Source of the DNA: Plutella xylostella
Lineage: Eukaryota; Arthropoda; Insecta; Lepidoptera; Plutellidae
DNA: 64,000 nucleotides
Assembly: GCF_932276165.1 (NCBI RefSeq)
Contig: NC_064012.1
Span: 1,185,501 to 1,249,500 of the forward strand
Direction: 5' to 3'
Every line of letters starts with the position of its first letter. The first letter of the stretch is position 1. The translations under genes and the position numbers were made by a program. Positions 33,701 to 48,000 of the stretch are shown here, in pieces. The notes under the pieces are model-generated. The model was given only the letters and a program-made list of their open reading frames with translations, made no database searches and was not told the origin of the DNA.

Positions 33701-36059
33701 TGCGTTTCTCATAAAAAGTTTATTTACATAACATAAATAGTAACTGACAAGTTATTATAGGTAGGTAGATAGAAATAAAAACTCGGTAGCCGGTATGTGA
33801 CAAATGGAAAGTTGATGGGATAGATGGCGTGACGGTCGCGGGGCGGCGCGGGCGCAGGCGCGCCACTCATTCCTCGACTCACATACTTCTCACTAGCAAT
33901 TTATGTCAACGTGCTAACCGAGACACGACTAACATCATAAAACTAAACAATAAAATATCTACTAAAATAATAAAAAAAATGTTTTACAATTTAAAGATAG
34001 GTAGGTACATCATAATATTTCCAAAGAAATGTACTCTATCCCTGACATGTAACATTAGAAAAAATATACGCACTATCCCAGGGCGTGAGGGGCGGCCGCT
34101 CTCCACGCCTTGCTTCAACATTTACTTGGTTTTTTTTATCTTTTTGAAATTGATATTATCAGTTTTATCCACTGCCTATGCCTAAATCAATAAAAACAAA
34201 GTGATATATTAGATATAATAAACTCTTTAAACCTTTTTCATTGAACGATGTGATCTGCCTGGCCCAGCAACAGTCACGCCTAAAATAATGATTCAATTAA
34301 ATCAAATGTTTCAAAAATGTATGACTTAGGAACTATGGACAAATTTTTAAGTTTGTATAAAATATACATTGGATGCAGTCCAGCCACACTTATTTTGAGA
34401 CAACTTTTTTGCTACAAAATTTAAAGGAGCGCCCAGTTTGTAAAGAAATAAATAACATTGTTACCAACCTTCGGTTAAAATGTAACAATTCGGAAAATAA
34501 ATTACAACGTTTATATCATCGTATAAGCGTTCATAATCAGAATACATCTAATTCTCTTATAATTAATTATATTTATTTCTAACTGACTGGCGTGTCATTT
34601 AAATTTTAGTAGCATTCCACCATGCCGGTTCAATCAATAAACAAAGACAATCAATCGTTTGGATCCTAAATACTACATTTTTCAAATAATCATCAATAGT
34701 ACAGCGATTGGACGGGCCAGCGCAAAAAACACCATTCAACGCCTAACTTTCGCATCCAAGTACGCACTATATCCGTATTTATAATTAATTAATCAAATAT
34801 TTATAAAGACGGTGAAAACCATTAGGGTTAAATCATTATGATACAGAGAATTTTATACAACATCAACTTAATTTGTAAATTTTACCGTGGAGCCAATCAG
34901 TTTCGATAGGCACCATCATAATTTGGTGTTTTGACAATTATTGACTTCCCGAAGTGAGCAATCCAAACAAACTTGAATAACATTGGGCAGACTAGTGTGG
35001 GTGAGGCGAGAGGCGCGCCGCCGCAGCCGTCCTCACTCAAACTCTTACTGGTTCCTCATCATTACTATTTCACTGAACCTAAATATCCCCAACTCGTCCA
35101 CTATTGAACGACATTGGGAATAAATAGATGTGAATTTGTTTTAAGGCTCTTGACGACTCTTAATATAACGATAATATTGGTGTTTGTTTTGCATATATTA
35201 TTGTAACAGTTAACTCTAGAGGCGAGGCCTGTCGCGCTCCTCATCGGCTTCAGTATGTATCATATAGCCAAAGCGATTCAGGAATTCAACTGACATTATT
35301 AATTTACACTATTTCAGAAAACATCTGACAATATTATTATAATAATTATGGATCATATCACCTTAAACTGTCAAAAAAATATTCTCTGTAACATTAATTA
35401 ATCAGTATAAACATTATTTATGTAATAAGCTTTATAAAATTACATTTCATCTATGATTGCTTGTTGTTTATGGAAGCTAAAGTTACCGTCCGCGCACCGG
35501 GAATGAAACACCTTCAATAAATAGTTTTACCGTATATAAATAATGCTAAAATTATCATCGTATATATGAGAGAACCAAAGTAAAATTTTGTGATTTTCTT
35601 TGTGAAACAAACGAGTTCAATCAACAAATTTCACCATCAAACAATAAGAACTTAATAATAAAAAATACAAGAGGATAAAATATATAAATAGGCATCAGTA
35701 TCATAAAAAGCTAAAAGATAAAATTGAAAGGACCTTTAAAAACATTTAAAATTGAAAGATAGCAAGTAACTATTCACGAAAAAGTACTCTTTAAAAGTAA
35801 AATAACAAAGTTTGCAAATTCAGAATCTCGATAAAAACTATATCGCATAAAAAATATCATACAACTTTACTTTTTCATGGTTTCGTTATGTTTTAAATGT
35901 ATGTATTAATATAATAGTATTCATATATCTACGTTTCCGTGTATGATGACTCTAATGTATAAAAATATAGAAGACGTAAGAGTGAGGTTGTGGCGCGAGG
36001 GCCGCCGGCGCCGCGCCGCGGGGCAGGCGGGGGGCGCCGAGGGGCGGGCGGGGGGCGCG
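33700..36059 (-). other. Possible long 3' UTR of eIF4G
   Basis: No poly(A) signal AATAAA is evident close to the eIF4G stop. The first good minus-strand candidate is near 33720. In between lie short GC-rich islands (33830-33870, 34080-34110, 34995-35035, 35220-35260, 35990-36059) in AT-rich DNA, but no coding frame that fits a gene. Confidence 0.35.
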
Positions 36060-39000
36060 TCAGTCCTCGCTGCACGAGTCCTCGTTGTCCGCCTCCTTGA
36101 TGTTGGTGAAGAACGACGTCAGCGCCTTCAGCATCACGCCTGCAACACACACGCACACACTATTACACCTACATACACAGCAGCGAAATTCGACGTAGTC
36201 GCATCGGGAGTTTAATTGTTACTGTTAGGGTTTCAAGTTTAATAATAAAAGTAACCATTCAATGCAAATGTTCAAAATTACCTTTTCCTTCTGGCTCCGT
36301 TTCAGACATCTCCCACGCAGTGAATCCTTCCACTGTTATTAAATATTGGTCGTGCAAACACTGGAATATCTCCAACGTGAGACCTAAAAAATATAAATGC
36401 ATTAGAAACTATCAAAATTGAGAATACAAACATCGATATACGAAAGCGACATCAAGAACATTGACAACAAACTGGGGGCAATAAAAGTCTTGAAAAATTT
36501 TCCAATACTTTATTTCGTCAAAATTCTAAATCCGAAAATTAAAAAAGGAAAAAAAAGGGGGAAACTAAAAATGAAAAACCCTAACTCCCTAACCAGGCCT
36601 AACTATAGAGGTGTAAAAATGATACATTACCTTGGGGGTGTTCTAGTCTATGTATTAATTGCTGAATGCCGATGAGGCAGTTGGACTCCCGCGCCGGCCT
36701 CGAGTCGCCGAAGTCGTTGATGAGTCCCGAGTACTTGTTCATGCGGTCCTGGTTGAAGTGCGGCTCGGCGCGACCCTCGGGGCCAAACAACGCGTGCTCG
36801 CAAATCGCCTGAATTAGCGACCTCATGAACCAGTCAGAGTTAGAGGAATTACCTACGTTGTCCTGAAAAGGTCCGGATGTTGAAATACAGAGTATGCAGT
36901 GTAATCGACGAGCGCACGCCTTTGGTAATTGTAATCATTATGGCATGTAGTGACTGGAACATTTACTTGTTACATTTCAATGGCTACGCTGTTTTTGCTG
37001 ACGCTTGTGTCTATGCGAACATTCTAAAGCCATTGGTTAGAATGTTGTTAGTTATTATATTGAAATGCTTGAGGAAATGCTCTAGTTTGTACCTACCTTG
37101 ACTCTTCTCAACGATAGGTTCAACTAATATCATACAATTGTTAGTACATTTTCATTTTTTTCAGTGGTAAATAAGGTGCAAATTTTGTCAGGGATCGAAC
37201 CGCATGAATGGCAATGAAAACGACATCTTGATCAATAACTATATCTTATGAAAAAAAAAAAAAAACCTTACCGTAAATTAAATATAATGTGATATTGGTC
37301 AAGATTTCGGGTTCATTGACGTTTTTGCGAGTCAATCCATGATAAAATTCACGCTTTATAAAATATATTTATCATTCAATAAACAACCGACAAGGTCTAC
37401 AAATGCATATGGAATAGAAAATAATAGTTTCCAATCATAAAAGTAGATGTTATATTTTTGAAACTACAAAATATCTTCATACCAAATTATACCATTGAAA
37501 GGTTAACCACATAACACAGATTCTGTACTAACGCACTCTAAGGCGCTGTAATTTACTACTAATTAGCCAGATCATTACAACATAACTTGAATTAATATCG
37601 CAAATAATTTTGTCACCATATAAATTCACCACATGGAAAAATATATGAACAAATCCATAAAATTTTAGCCAATTCTAGACAAAATTATTCGTGATAACGT
37701 TATTTCAGTATGTTATTATTCAGAGATTTGAAATAAAAGAAATACACCACCACCCACAAAACGTTCGCAGTTATAATAGTTAGTATGGATTAGTTCACAT
37801 TAGTTAGTTAGGTTTTGGCGCTGGCTCAGGCCTCACAGTAAGTTAGGATGGTCTATGGCAGTCGCCATAGCCGAAATCGGTCGGAAGGTCATCATCATCA
37901 TCATGGATGAGTAGAACATAAGGATGGATTGAGTGCCGGCCATGATGCCGCTAACTATTCTACAAACTAGAAGATTCCTGCTACTTGGTAAAATGGTTAC
38001 TCGAAAAAATGATCGACACTCTCTTTAATCGTAGTTATTGAACTATACCTACTACTAATGATTATTAATTATGTGGGTAGGGAAAAAATAATAAATTCTC
38101 ATCTCATACACAGAATATAATTATATTATGATTATATGAATATAGACGTATATTATATTGGGGGTACACAACATTGATTACATTTGTTACATTATATACG
38201 TTTACGATCATAAAATACGTAGCTTCGTCTGTTAAGAACGCAGAAATAAACATGGTTTGGAAACACCCTCATTACATAATGGGTATATGTGAACATTACT
38301 TCGTTTCTATGGCACATGGGACACCCTACATAAGAGTGTAGATCAAGATTCTTTAAAACTTGAGATATGTTAGAACGATTTATGCCGGTCAGGGGCGCCC
38401 CTATATTATAGCCCTTGGCCATGAGCTGAAAGTTAATAAAAAAGTGTCACAGAATGCACTATTTGGAAAATTTTAAGAAAGGGTATGGCGTGATCTTTGT
38501 GGATCTGAATTGAGATTGATGGGAATACTGAAACATACTACTTGTAACACTATTCTCATTGCCATTTTCCATGGGCAATTCCCTTGTCTGACTTTTATTT
38601 GCTATAAATAACGCATTTTTATTAGCAATGGAAATAGTGAGACCCATCCTTTTAATTAAATTATGAATCAATGTCATGTTTTCAAGTTAGAGTTAGTAGG
38701 GTTTTTATTAAGAAAATTTAAGCGCATCTTAACTTGACCACTTATTTTAGCACTCTAACATAGGTGAAACATGATAGGTTACGAGCCGTATCGCCGTTTT
38801 TGAATGAGTACACTACATATAAATGCCAAAATTTGATAACCTCGGGACCATTTGGGAGTTCAAACAAGTGATCAGTTGAAGAATGTGCTTTAAGCATGCA
38901 CGCGTCTGCCGCGACGTGGGGACACGTACCTTGACCCAGCCGCGTATGCACTCGCAGTTCTCGTCGTTGTTCATGAGCTGCAGCAGCTTGGCCTGCGCAT

Positions 39001-39085
39001 CAGCCGGCGACAGCGCGCGCGCCTCGTCCGCCGCCTCCGCGCCCGCGAGGAACTCCAGCTTGTTCTCTTCTAGGAACTTCTCAGC
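36060..39085 (-). CDS. eIF4G: eIF4G exons 26-29, W2 domain and C-terminus
   Basis: Exon 26 is 38930-39085 (AEKFLEENKLEFLAG...CECIRGWVK). Exon 27 is 36631-36862 (DWFMRSLIQAICEHAL...RLEHPQ). Exon 28 is 36282-36383 (LTLEIFQCLHDQYLITVEGF). Exon 29 is 36060-36139 (VMLKALTSFFTNIKEADNED then SCSED and TGA). The W2/AA-box domain normally carries the Mnk kinase site. The presence of this region shows a full metazoan-type eIF4G. Confidence 0.94.
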
Positions 39086-42000
39086 CTGCAAACAGGATGC
39101 AGAAGTTATTAAAAATGTGTCAACCATTTTGGTGCTATTCTAAAGAGTTTCTCAGCTCAAAATCAAATGCCATGATGCTGAGCCATGTTGGTCGGACATA
39201 GGGTATGAACAAATTAACTGTGAGTTCGATTCAACCTACAAGCTCTCAGTATATATGAAAGAAGTTAGGTTTCTTTGCAGTATTTATCCCAGTATGTATC
39301 CCTGCTCCTAGAACAGAACACAATCTTAATTACCTGATCCTCCTTCATCCAGTCTTTTAGTTGCTGCTCCGACTCGACCCACTTGGTCTTGACGAAGGTG
39401 GGCCCCATGCTGTCCTTCAGCTGGCGTAGGATCGCCTTCAGCAGCAGGTGGCCGTGGTCCACGCTCACGATGGGGCCGCTGAGCCTCAGCACTTGCGCTA
39501 GTGTTATGTGCTGAAACATACATGCATGTTAATATTACACTCTATTATTTGATCAAAATTTTATTCATCACATGAGATATTGTAAAATATCCAACTTACC
39601 TTCTTCTCAATTTGGGGCACGAAAAACATTCCTAAATATTCATACAACATAGGGATATCTATGTATAGATCTGGGGCAAATTCAATGATCTCTTTGAAAC
39701 CAGCCAAAAAGTTGTCAGCCGAAATTGTTCCGGTTGAAACTAGGTGTAACAGTGATTTCGTGATTGCGGCTATGTCCTTGGCAGACCTGAAATTAAATAA
39801 TATAGTCAAGTTCAAACGAATAGTCCAAGATCGAAACTTGCTTGAATAAATAAGTACATCTCATTGTAATTTAAATATCGATATCGACCTACAGATAAAC
39901 CTTGCATAGAGGGTTTCTCATTGAGATGGTAATAGCACAGACAGACTTCTGACGGCAGCATCCTGTTCAATTGTAATCGGCGCTTTGAGAGCATGTATAA
40001 TTAAGTAGGGTGGCATAAGAACGTTTTTCAAACATGGGTGTTTTGTTATACACGGGCAAATCTTAGCGAACCATTCCCACCACGCTGCCTAATACACAAG
40101 TAGTTTGTCCAGACACTCACTTCTCAAGCGCAATGTTGAGTATCTCTCCGACCACGCCGGCGTGGTACTGCGCGGGGAACAGCTGCTTCACGTCGTGCAC
40201 CATCTCCTCGCTGTCCGAGTTGATGAGCGCCAGGCCCACCATGGACTTGACGGAGTTCTTCTTGTTGTCGGGCAGCGGCTCCTGCGGCGTGGGGGGCGGC
40301 GGCGCGGGCGCGGCGGGGGCGGGCGCCGGCGGCGCGGGCGCGGGGGCGGTGCGCGTGCCCGAGTTGGACCGCGGGATGCCCATCGAGCCCGACCGGCTGT
40401 TTCCGCCGGACGCTGCACAAATGACACTTTCGTTAGATACTTGGAAACATGTAAAAAGTTGGAAATGTGACTTGTGGGTCTGCGTGAAGTATGTTTGGAT
40501 TTATTCATGTGTACTGGTGTGAAAAATTATTTATCAACTGGTAAATACAGGCTAGACTGGGGAACAGGCCTCGTTATAACCGATATTCTAATTTTGTTAG
40601 GTTAGTAACAAACTATATCACAAACATGTTAGTATCATTACGTAAGAATAAAGTAAAAGATAACTTACAGAAGTCATTCCGTGAGCTAAATGTGGACCTC
40701 TCTATAGATGCCCCCTTTGGTGAAGAGATGTCCTTCAGTCCTAGGAAGGAACCAGTAGAAATAATTAACGTAACAACCAATTATTCAGAATAAATATACA
40801 AAAAACCGACTTGTTCAGAGTAGTAACTTACCATGTAGAGAAGTAGGGTCTGTGGAGCTTTCAGCCAAGAGACCGTATTTATTATTTGTGGTGGTTGTGG
40901 GCAATCCAATATGAGAATTACTGGAGGCCTGGGCAGTAGTGCTCTTACTGCCTGAGCCACAATTCCACCCTGTGTTCGTAGGAGCTAATTTGATAGTGCT
41001 AAGATTCTGGAACAAAAACCATATACCATTATAACACTGTCTTTCTAATGAATGAGTTATCTATGTGTGAGGCCCCATTGGTGTAGCGTAATGTCGTCCC
41101 AAAGGAACAGTCCTAAAAAAATACGTCCAGTCCTTTGGAACGAGACGCAAAGCACCAATCGGGCCTCACCCTGTAAACAAATGAGCACACATACCTTATT
41201 ATTACTAATGCTACCAGCCTTAAGTTTAGTAGTGTCTACAGAGTAATTAGTGGGCCGGGAGGCGGTGGTCTTCCAGTTGTTGGCGTCGAAGTTGTTGCCG
41301 CCCTGCCCGCGCCGGTTGTCGCCGCCACGCTTGCCGCGCCCGCCGTCGTCGCGCCGGAACCCGCCCGACATCGGCGCAGAGTTCATCAACTGTTACACAA
41401 TACACAATCATTAATACTTGGTACTGCAATGAAGTAACATATGGTGTAGTAGAAAAGTAAACATAACAATCAACAAATAATTGTTAACAAAATTTAATTG
41501 GTTCATATCTTTCAGAATCACTCAATTTCACGCACACCTTCCGAAAAACACACGACTAGGTCACTTACCTCAATTTGCCGCTGATGCTGCTCAGCCTCCT
41601 TCTGGATCTGATCCATCATCTTGGGCTGCGAGTCCACCACGCTCTTGATGAGCCAGCGGCGGCGGCGCAGCTCGATCACGTCTTGCAGCATGAAGCGCAC
41701 TCGGCTGCTGATCTTGTTGGACTTGCGCTCCACGATGTCCTGCATCTTCTTGAACACGGCATCGAGCTGCTCGCGAACCTAGACACAGAATGGTGTAGTG
41801 GTTAGTGACCGTGCAGCTGCTATGCCGAAGGTAGGGTAGGCAGATATTTAAATAGAGATATTTGTACTCGGGCATTGTCTATTATCTATGTATGTAGATA
41901 TATCAGCTACCCATATAACAGGCCTAGTTTGCGGTTGGATGTCCGTGTGTGAGAATGTCGTATTATAATTACCTCGCCCTCAACCTGCTCGCCGATGGTG

Positions 42001-45000
42001 GTGAGCAGCTTGCACAGACACTCCAGCTTCTCTTCCTCGAGCTTGTCGATCAGGTGGTTCATGCAGAACACCATGATCTTGGACGTGAGCATCTTCAGTT
42101 TGTACAGCTCGCCTGGAACAAACAACGGTCGCTCGGTTAATCATGGTCGTAGGTAAAAGTGGGATACCCAGTAAAATTGCACATGTTGTTGCGTTATACA
42201 ACTTGTAAAATATGTGTGTATTCGGACCATAATCAATTTGGAATAGTGCAAATTTTTTTGTAGTTACGTAACGAATTATCGTATCAGACAGTATAGAACG
42301 CTGAGCTTAAGCTTGAGCCAATATAATATGCTAAGTCACGGCAAGAAATTTAGACAAAGAAGTTTAGTTGAGTAAAGCCAATTCAGAAGAGTGCTCACAG
42401 AAGCAAAGGTCGCAAACAGAAATCCTTTCGCTTTTGCATAGAATAACAAGTGAATAATGAATAGCACGCAGCAATTTATGCTATCAATATAAACACGCTC
42501 ATTATCTTTCAAAGGGGCCACGGGGATAACTTGGAATCGTGTTCATTAATTAGTCAGATATGAGACAAATAGGAACATTATTATTATACTTGTGTGTACA
42601 TGGTGGACATGTGCAAGACATACAATGTACGGTACCATATGTCTTGGTATGCATTGACTACACCACTTAAATTTTGTGGGAACACCAAAACACTAAACTA
42701 TAGTTAAGTAATTCTGACGAAAAACGTTTTTAATACACGTCTCTCTTTTTACATAACACAAATCAATCAATTTAATTTAGCCTTATGTGATAAACAGTGC
42801 AATATTCGCCAGGCAGCTTTGCCAACTTGTCTTGGTGCAACCATTGCGACAAGTTGGACAAACGAGTATTTGGTTATGTAATCGTTATCTTTATAAAACG
42901 CAAGCATAATTATTAATGTATTTAGATAGATTTAACATACCTAAGCTTTAGTAACATGACATGGCATCTTATCTAAAATTACATTCTAACTGGACACATC
43001 AACGCAAATAGAAAGTAATGTACAAATAACTAGTTTTGATGATGATGCAAATTTATAGGTCATTAATCTACATTTATTACTAATGAGCAAAACAATTTAC
43101 AATAGTTAATTTTGTTATTCATTGATTACTTTAAAATCATCATAAGACTAGTACGCCAAGCTTAGAGCGTACTGTTATTACACTCACAGTGACATTATCC
43201 CCACTTTTAGTTTCATGCAAGTAGGAGTAAAAATATTATAGGTAAATTTTCAGTAAAGCAAACAAAGTAAGATCGATGCAGAACAAAGACAAATGTGCGG
43301 CGATACAAACACAAAATAGAAAGGGACACAGAACAGAAGTGGTAAAAACGCTATCAAAGTGCATAGTGGTGGTTATATTTAGAAAGGGTTACTAACCGAT
43401 AAACCGCACGTTTCCGACGGAGCGCATCCTCATGCGCCGGTTCTCCTCGTTGAGCAGCACCGCCAACTCCTTGCGTTTCGCCTGAAACGTCACAATACAT
43501 TCAAACACCCATTCCATCTCTTTGACTAACGTACAACCTAGAGCTTCATATCGAAATAACGACTTACCGGGTCCGTGCATTCGCTCAGTTCCTTTTCTAG
43601 TTTGATAGCATTTTCGTCAACTTTGCCGGTGACGAACTGCTGTTGGCACTTGTTGATGATGAGCGCCCTGAAGTTGACGCACTGGTCGGGCGACGACGCG
43701 TTGTCGGCCGGCACCTGCAGACACGCTTGTTTAGTCAATAATACACTTATTTGCAGCGGTACCTAAAAGTAGCCTCTTCATGTTATGTGGCGACAGTAAA
43801 ATACTATTTATGGCTCAAGTCAAGTTCGGCCGAGGATAGTGTTGTGGCGCTTGCTCAGGCCTACGATTACGTGCTAATATTGATGCAAATTCTCACCTTG
43901 AGCTTGTACAGCTTATTGCACATGGCGGCGTAGGCTTCCGAGAAGTTGGGCTCCTCGATGGCCTTCTCGAAGACGAGGTCGATGACCCGCACGAGGCGCT
44001 GCTGCGTGTTGATCTCGAGCCCCTTCACGCGGTCCATGAGCGTGTCGAACTTCTGCGGCGTCAGCTTGTTCAGGATACCACGGAACTTCTTCTCCAGGTC
44101 CTGTTAATAGGGTGATAGTAACGTATACATAACTGGCAGCTTACAAAAGGCTTTAAAAGCCACCACGTGATTCAGGAATTTAAGTTACGTAATCACATAC
44201 ACCAACTATGAATACGATCGATAAATGTAATTTGAGTTTACTAATAATAATAACGTAAACATACTACTTGGCACATTCTTCCCACACAGTGTCTTCTATT
44301 TACAATTTTAATAATTTGTAAATGTATCACTTGTTTTTTACCTGTGTCTTGTACTCCTCCTCGCTAATGGTGTCCTTCTTGAAGCGGGACGGCTTCCAGG
44401 CGTTCTCAGTCTCGTTGAGCTTGACGTCCTCCCGTAGGGACAGCGACACGTGGATCACCGGCTTGTGGCCGCCGTTGCCGCCCTGGTTGGGGGTCAGCTT
44501 CACGCTGCCCTTACCTAAAACGGAATTTCTGTGTTAGTAGTTGCCCAATGTGTAAGTATTATTAACGGTTTGTAAGGCCCACTGACCCAACATACCACTG
44601 GGGGCCATATTCCTCCCATCCTTCTTGATGTCCCGACCGCCGCCGGGGGGCCCCCGAGACACGTTCCCTCCCGTGTTCTTCACGAATGAGGGGAATAGCG
44701 CGTCGTTGATCGGCCTCGAGATCGGCGTGAACGGCATCGTTTCCATCTGCGAATTAGACACCGATGAGTCAGCAATCACTGCACACCTGTATGAAATGCT
44801 ACGCCATGTGATATGTGACCTAATTACTTACCCTAACAACCTTCTCCATAATGGGAATATCAGGCTTGTTCTTCGATAGAGGATCATCTCTGATCTGTTT
44901 CAATAGTCCGAGATCGTAGCATCTCTTGCCAGATTTGTTCAATGGCGACCATTGATCTGTGGAAAATAGTTTATGTTAGGTGTAATCGATATATAGAGCA

Positions 45001-48000
45001 GACGTTCAAAGAATAAAATGCACGAGATAAATGTAATAACGAGCGTACCATCAGTGTACTTGTACTTGGGTACAAAGACAGCGGGCGCGGGGGGCGCGGC
45101 GGGCGCTGCGGGCGCGGCGGGGGCGGGCGCGGCGGCCGGCTCCTCGGGGGCCGGGGCTACTTCCGCCTCCGGCTCCTCAGTCTTCTCCTCAGAGGGAGCC
45201 TTCTCAGGAGTCACCATCTCCTCAGGGCTGCTAGCCTTCACAGGCTCATCCTTAGCATTACCATTCGCTTCTGGCTCCTTCACAATGGCATCAATATTGG
45301 CACTCTTGGCACCCTTTTTACTCATATTCTTGGAATTTTTGTTAGCCTTTTCGTTCCTATTAATATCTTCCTTGTTACTATCAGTCTTGTTGATAGTAGG
45401 GGTAGTATTGTTTCCATTGGCAGTGTCTGGATCTAAGTAAAGTTGAATCCGTTATTAGTTGGAAACACTAGTAAAAATAAGAGAAGTCAAATTCAAAAAT
45501 GTTATACATACCAGTAGTTTTATTATTCAAATTGATGTCTTTCATTTTGGATTCAGGTTGATTGCTAGACCGTATACAACTAGCTATACTTTGAGTTAGC
45601 TTCACTTGGGCTTCAAAAGCGCTTGAAGCTTCCTTTGATTTCTGTCGTTCAAGTTCTGGCTTGGGAGCAGACGGCAGATCTTTGGCAACTTTCTCGATGC
45701 TGGCTGAGAGCAGCTCCGTGGCCGTGGGGGCGCTCGTCACCGGCAGCGGCTTCACAGTTTCACTCTTAGTGTCAGTGGGAGGAGCAATATCACTCTCTAC
45801 GCTCACTGAGGTCTGTTTCGTTGCCGCTTGTTGCTTTATAAACTCAGTATGTTTTACTGAAGGGATTTGACTAGTTTGGGACTTTGCTACTTCTGCTATA
45901 TTATTAACAACGGCTTCCACTGAATTGGGTGTGACTGTGGACAAGTATTGACAATTAACTAATTGAGACTATTAAAACACACTTTATACCTCTAAGGGCC
46001 TTCTAATGATTGAAAGCAGTAAAGTTAGCTTAAATTAAAATATTTCAGCACAAAATACCAAATAATTGGCATCACAGTTTCAATCAAATATTTGGTTAAA
46101 TATTTTTTTGGAAAATATCAAATTGTTTATATTATTTCACAATATTCCTAATAAACAGTTTTTTTAAACCATACATTTTAGCACTTCATTAATAATGATA
46201 GATATTGTCTAGTATTTTTAACTGAATTACAGTCAGTAATGTTCAAAAACAAAGCCAACGAAAATCAAATTTTAACTGAATATTTATCCCATATTGGTGC
46301 TACAACTTTAGTATGCGGCCATTCCGCCTCATAAGTGTTGTTAGGGTAAGGAAAGCAGAGATACTGATATATTCTTGACTGTAAAATACTGTTGAAAGTA
46401 AAGCAGATAACTGATAAGCATGACATCATTGTTGGCAAAGTGGGTAAAGGTCAGGAAGTCGCATTTGTAATGCAGCAGTATACCTCATACAAATGCTAAA
46501 TACACCGCAATGACAATGAGCTCCAATAACAGATCAGTATCTAACCAAATTTTACACCACAGATTGATTTCAGGCTCAGCTTTGTTGTAGTTACCTATCA
46601 ACTATAACCTATTAAGAGTAGGATATATTTGGCTGAAAACTTATTTAATTATCATGGTTTTTTTAGGAAATTATTTCAGGATAACTTAATTGTTTTAGCA
46701 GAGCCCAGATTATAAAAGTAGCTAGCCCTAGATACCAAACAGATTTTTAACAAACATGGTATTTTATAATTTATTATTTTCATCATCTGACCAATATGTG
46801 CAAATACCAATTGATTCAATATCATTATTTAGGAAATTCATAATTTTACAGAATATAACTTTTGTGACTCCTTAGGACATTCAGCAAAGCAATTCACAAA
46901 TAGTCATTGAACTTAAGTGGAGCTACATTTGTATCTTATTATAAAATAAAACAGACTGTATCTCTTATCTCCATTAATGTGAATGTTTTAAAAAAACTGG
47001 TAATTTTGAGAATTGTGAAACAAAGTAAGCAGGACTCACATATAGGTGTATAACAAGTTACACCATAGCCAAGTTCATTAAGTTCAGAAGCCAATCTATT
47101 AAAGAACACAAACTGTGCACTTTAGCTTAGAATAGTATTTTGTATGAGAAATTTCTAACCTTGGCCCTCACACTCAATGTATCTGGGGTATGAAAATGTG
47201 ATCTACTTGAGGATTCATGTTTTATTTTAATAACAAATTTGGCCTCAAATATGCCTTGGTGTTAGTGTTGAATGTTTAAAGAACATAAGCAGATAATTCA
47301 ACCATTCAAGTAACTCAGGCAGATAGTTATAATTTTACCTAAAATTTAGTTTTTGTCAAGTTGCATAAAGTAGTAAGTGATCTGTTCACTGAGGCTATAA
47401 TGTGACACCTTATCTACAAACAGCTCTACTTAATTATGTAACAATGTGGTGGTGGCAAATACTTGCATGTTGATTAATGAGGCCTTTTAAAAGTGGTATT
47501 AATTTGACCCTGACATTTGAAACAAAACTTTTCAGTAAAGATTTCATACACAAGCAGTGTCACAATTGCTGTCCCTAAATAAAAAATACCACATGGAATT
47601 AATGCAGGCCACAGGGACCACAATATGCATGCAATCAGGCAACTATAAAGGAGACTGCAGTACTGGCAAGTGAAAAGGAGAACACGACTTTCAAATTGAA
47701 TAATTACAGATGGGTGCCAGGTAACAAAGAAAAGCCAATTACACAAATTAGGTAGTGGTCATTAGTTTTATCACCACCCATTTTTAGCAAATCAAGAATA
47801 TCAGGTTCTGTGTCACAATTTTCCTATGATGTGACACTTCTGTGCCACTAGACAGAACTTGCCAAGCCCACATTCATGGCCGAAATCTAGACTCTAGACT
47901 GATGGATCGATCTAGGAGACACCATTGCGGTTCGTTTAGAGCTGCATCGAAATCCATATCATATAAAGCACCAAGTTCGAATTCTATAAATAGATCCGTG

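Noticed and set aside
33829..34185. 118-codon plus-strand frame near a GC-rich island
   Set aside because: No splice or domain support. It lies in the probable eIF4G 3' UTR on the opposite strand.
40105..40522. Plus-strand frames of 121 and 129 codons opposite eIF4G exon 23
   Set aside because: They arise from the complement of the Ala/Pro-rich spacer. eIF4G phases and domains fix the minus strand.
45018..45440. 140-codon plus-strand frame rich in Gly/Ala/Ser
   Set aside because: Complement of eIF4G exon 11. No independent signal.
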